NCBI GenBank assembly: GCA_021154515.1
Contig: JAJKIL010000303.1
Coordinates: 1-15,601, forward strand
From: Niastella sp.
GTDB lineage: Bacteria; Bacteroidota; Bacteroidia; Chitinophagales; Chitinophagaceae
DNA: 15,601 nt
Direction of reading: 5' to 3'
Positions 14,694 through 15,601 of the stretch are shown in pieces. The position numbers were made by a program, and so were the translations under genes. Within the stretch, counting starts at the first letter, position 1, and every line of letters begins with the position of its first letter. Below the pieces are notes generated by a model. It saw only the letters and a program-made list of their open reading frames with translations, was not told where the DNA came from and ran no database searches.

Positions 14694-15601
14694 TTACAGT
14701 GAATCCTTCTTACTGCTCATCGCAGGTTTTCTAAACAGCGGCTTTTCTTTTTGCGGGTCCTTTCCTTTTGGTAACTCCGTTGGAGTTTCCTTTTTCGGAT
14801 CTTTCAGGGGATTTTTGGGCAGTGATATTTTTGAACTATCCACTTTTATTCTATCCAGGTGCAGGCTGTCAATCAGGGTGCTATCCATGAGAGTGCTGTC
14901 CATTAACGTGCTATCTGTTATGATAACAGGCTTTTTAATATCTTCAAACAATTCAAACTTTGTTTTTGGCCGAAGACTATCGAGCCATTTAAAGTTACGA
15001 AGCATTTTGTTTTCGTCTTTAGCCTGTTTTACAGGGTACATGGTACCGTTTACTTCGCTTATGAAAACTACTTTATTCAGCTCCTTGTTCTTGAAGCGCA
15101 TGTCGATGATGTCGCTGGTGGCGTTGTTGATACCTACCAGCTTTCCCTTATCATCCTTCACATAATAGATGCTTTCGCCATTACCCGTAGCCCGCATATA
15201 ATCCATTTCCCCATCCTTGAAATAACCATTCAGGCGATTGCCTTTTATCTGGTTATACATGCTGCCTGCAGAATCACTGGTATTTATGGCAAAACCGTTC
15301 TCGAATACATTCATTTTGTCTGGCTTCTTATTCTTTGTATACAGGAGTATAGTATCACCGGTGATCTGGCTTTTGCTGGCCCACAGAACCGGGTTGGTGA
15401 ATAATCTAAAAATGGAATCCTTGCCTGAGTACCACAGGCTGTCTGATACCGCCTGCATGGAATCGGAAAAAATACGCACATGGTGCCACGCCTGGAAGTA
15501 GCGGTCGGTACTATCGTTTTTGTTTTCTGTAGCTGCTGGCTTCTCAGGTTTACCGGCAACCGCTGCCTTTGCTTTGGCAGTTGGAATATTTTTATTGACT
15601 G
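14694..15601 (-). CDS. OstA-like protein, C-terminal part (5' end outside the window)
   Basis: The frame is open from the stop at 14694 to the window edge, so this is the last ~302 residues of a longer protein; the GTG at 15479 is not a credible start because the reading continues upstream with family-like sequence (DRYFQAWHHVRIFSDSMQAV). It resembles the Bacteroidota OstA-like proteins, relatives of LptA/LptD N-terminal domains, which have beta-jellyroll repeats and act in LPS transport at the envelope. Supporting segments are DSLWYSGKDSIFRLF, ITGDTILLYT and MRATGNGESIYYVKDD. The C-terminus is low-complexity: three DSTLM/I units, then a K/P-rich tail ending in KKDSL. The upstream visible part (AKAAVAGKPEKPAA) is a flexible linker. 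Partial, but otherwise intact. Confidence 0.8.
   Translation of the reverse strand, partial: VNKNIPTAKAKAAVAGKPEKPAATENKNDSTDRYFQAWHHVRIFSDSMQAVSDSLWYSGKDSIFRLFTNPVLWASKSQITGDTILLYTKNKKPDKMNVFENGFAINTSDSAGSMYNQIKGNRLNGYFKDGEMDYMRATGNGESIYYVKDDKGKLVGINNATSDIIDMRFKNKELNKVVFISEVNGTMYPVKQAKDENKMLRNFKWLDSLRPKTKFELFEDIKKPVIITDSTLMDSTLMDSTLIDSLHLDRIKVDSSKISLPKNPLKDPKKETPTELPKGKDPQKEKPLFRKPAMSSKKDSL
14872..14916 (-). repeat. 15-base tandem repeat inside the OstA-like gene (DSTLM x3)
   Basis: Three 15-base units (14872-14886, 14887-14901, 14902-14916) encode DSTLM, DSTLM and DSTLI in the low-complexity tail. This is an expandable in-frame repeat; copy number may vary between strains. Confidence 0.75.

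Noticed and set aside
1..15601. tRNA, rRNA or insertion sequence
   Set aside because: No cloverleaf, rRNA-like sequence, transposase or long terminal inverted repeats were recognised by eye.

Overview
The window looks like chromosomal DNA of a Bacteroidota bacterium, most likely family Chitinophagaceae (Niastella/Chitinophaga type; inference). The reasons are promoter-like TTTG / TAnnTTTG elements, A/T-rich leaders without clear Shine-Dalgarno sequences, large two-repeat FtsX-type permeases, an OstA-like envelope protein, a fused SpmA-SpmB protein in a group that does not sporulate, and a possible SusD-like C-terminal remnant.

Left part (1-7940): an envelope export module with its own two-component system. 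On the minus strand, a HlyD/MacA-type adaptor (GTG start at 4842) is followed by a small secreted protein, a MacB-type ATPase, an 806-residue FtsX/MacB-type permease, and the first 21 codons of a second permease that leaves the window at base 1. Divergently, on the plus strand, lie an NtrC-type response regulator (receiver, AAA+, Fis HTH) and a membrane histidine kinase with a TTG start. The layout suggests that the kinase and regulator control the divergent exporter, perhaps through sigma-54.

Middle part (7944-12580): a Bacteroidota-specific protein of unknown function (168 aa), a 97-aa coiled-coil/membrane protein followed by an undescribed 42-aa mini version of its C-terminus, a strong terminator, ychF, a divergent SpmA-SpmB fusion, and a convergent 239-aa protein of unknown function that overlaps the spmAB 3' end by 8 bases.

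Right part (12581-15601): a terminator, a short out-of-context tail resembling the end of a SusD protein, a DeoR/GlpR-type regulator with repeats upstream, a 470-base repeat-rich gap, a small outer-membrane barrel protein, and the C-terminal part of an OstA-like protein cut by the window edge.

The most unusual signal is a dispersed family of tandem octamers (consensus AGTTRACN, 3-6 copies, ending in AGG) at four places. Three of the four begin 1-5 bases after a stop codon, and all three have the same orientation relative to the gene they follow. This points to a 3'-end or intergenic element rather than random low complexity.
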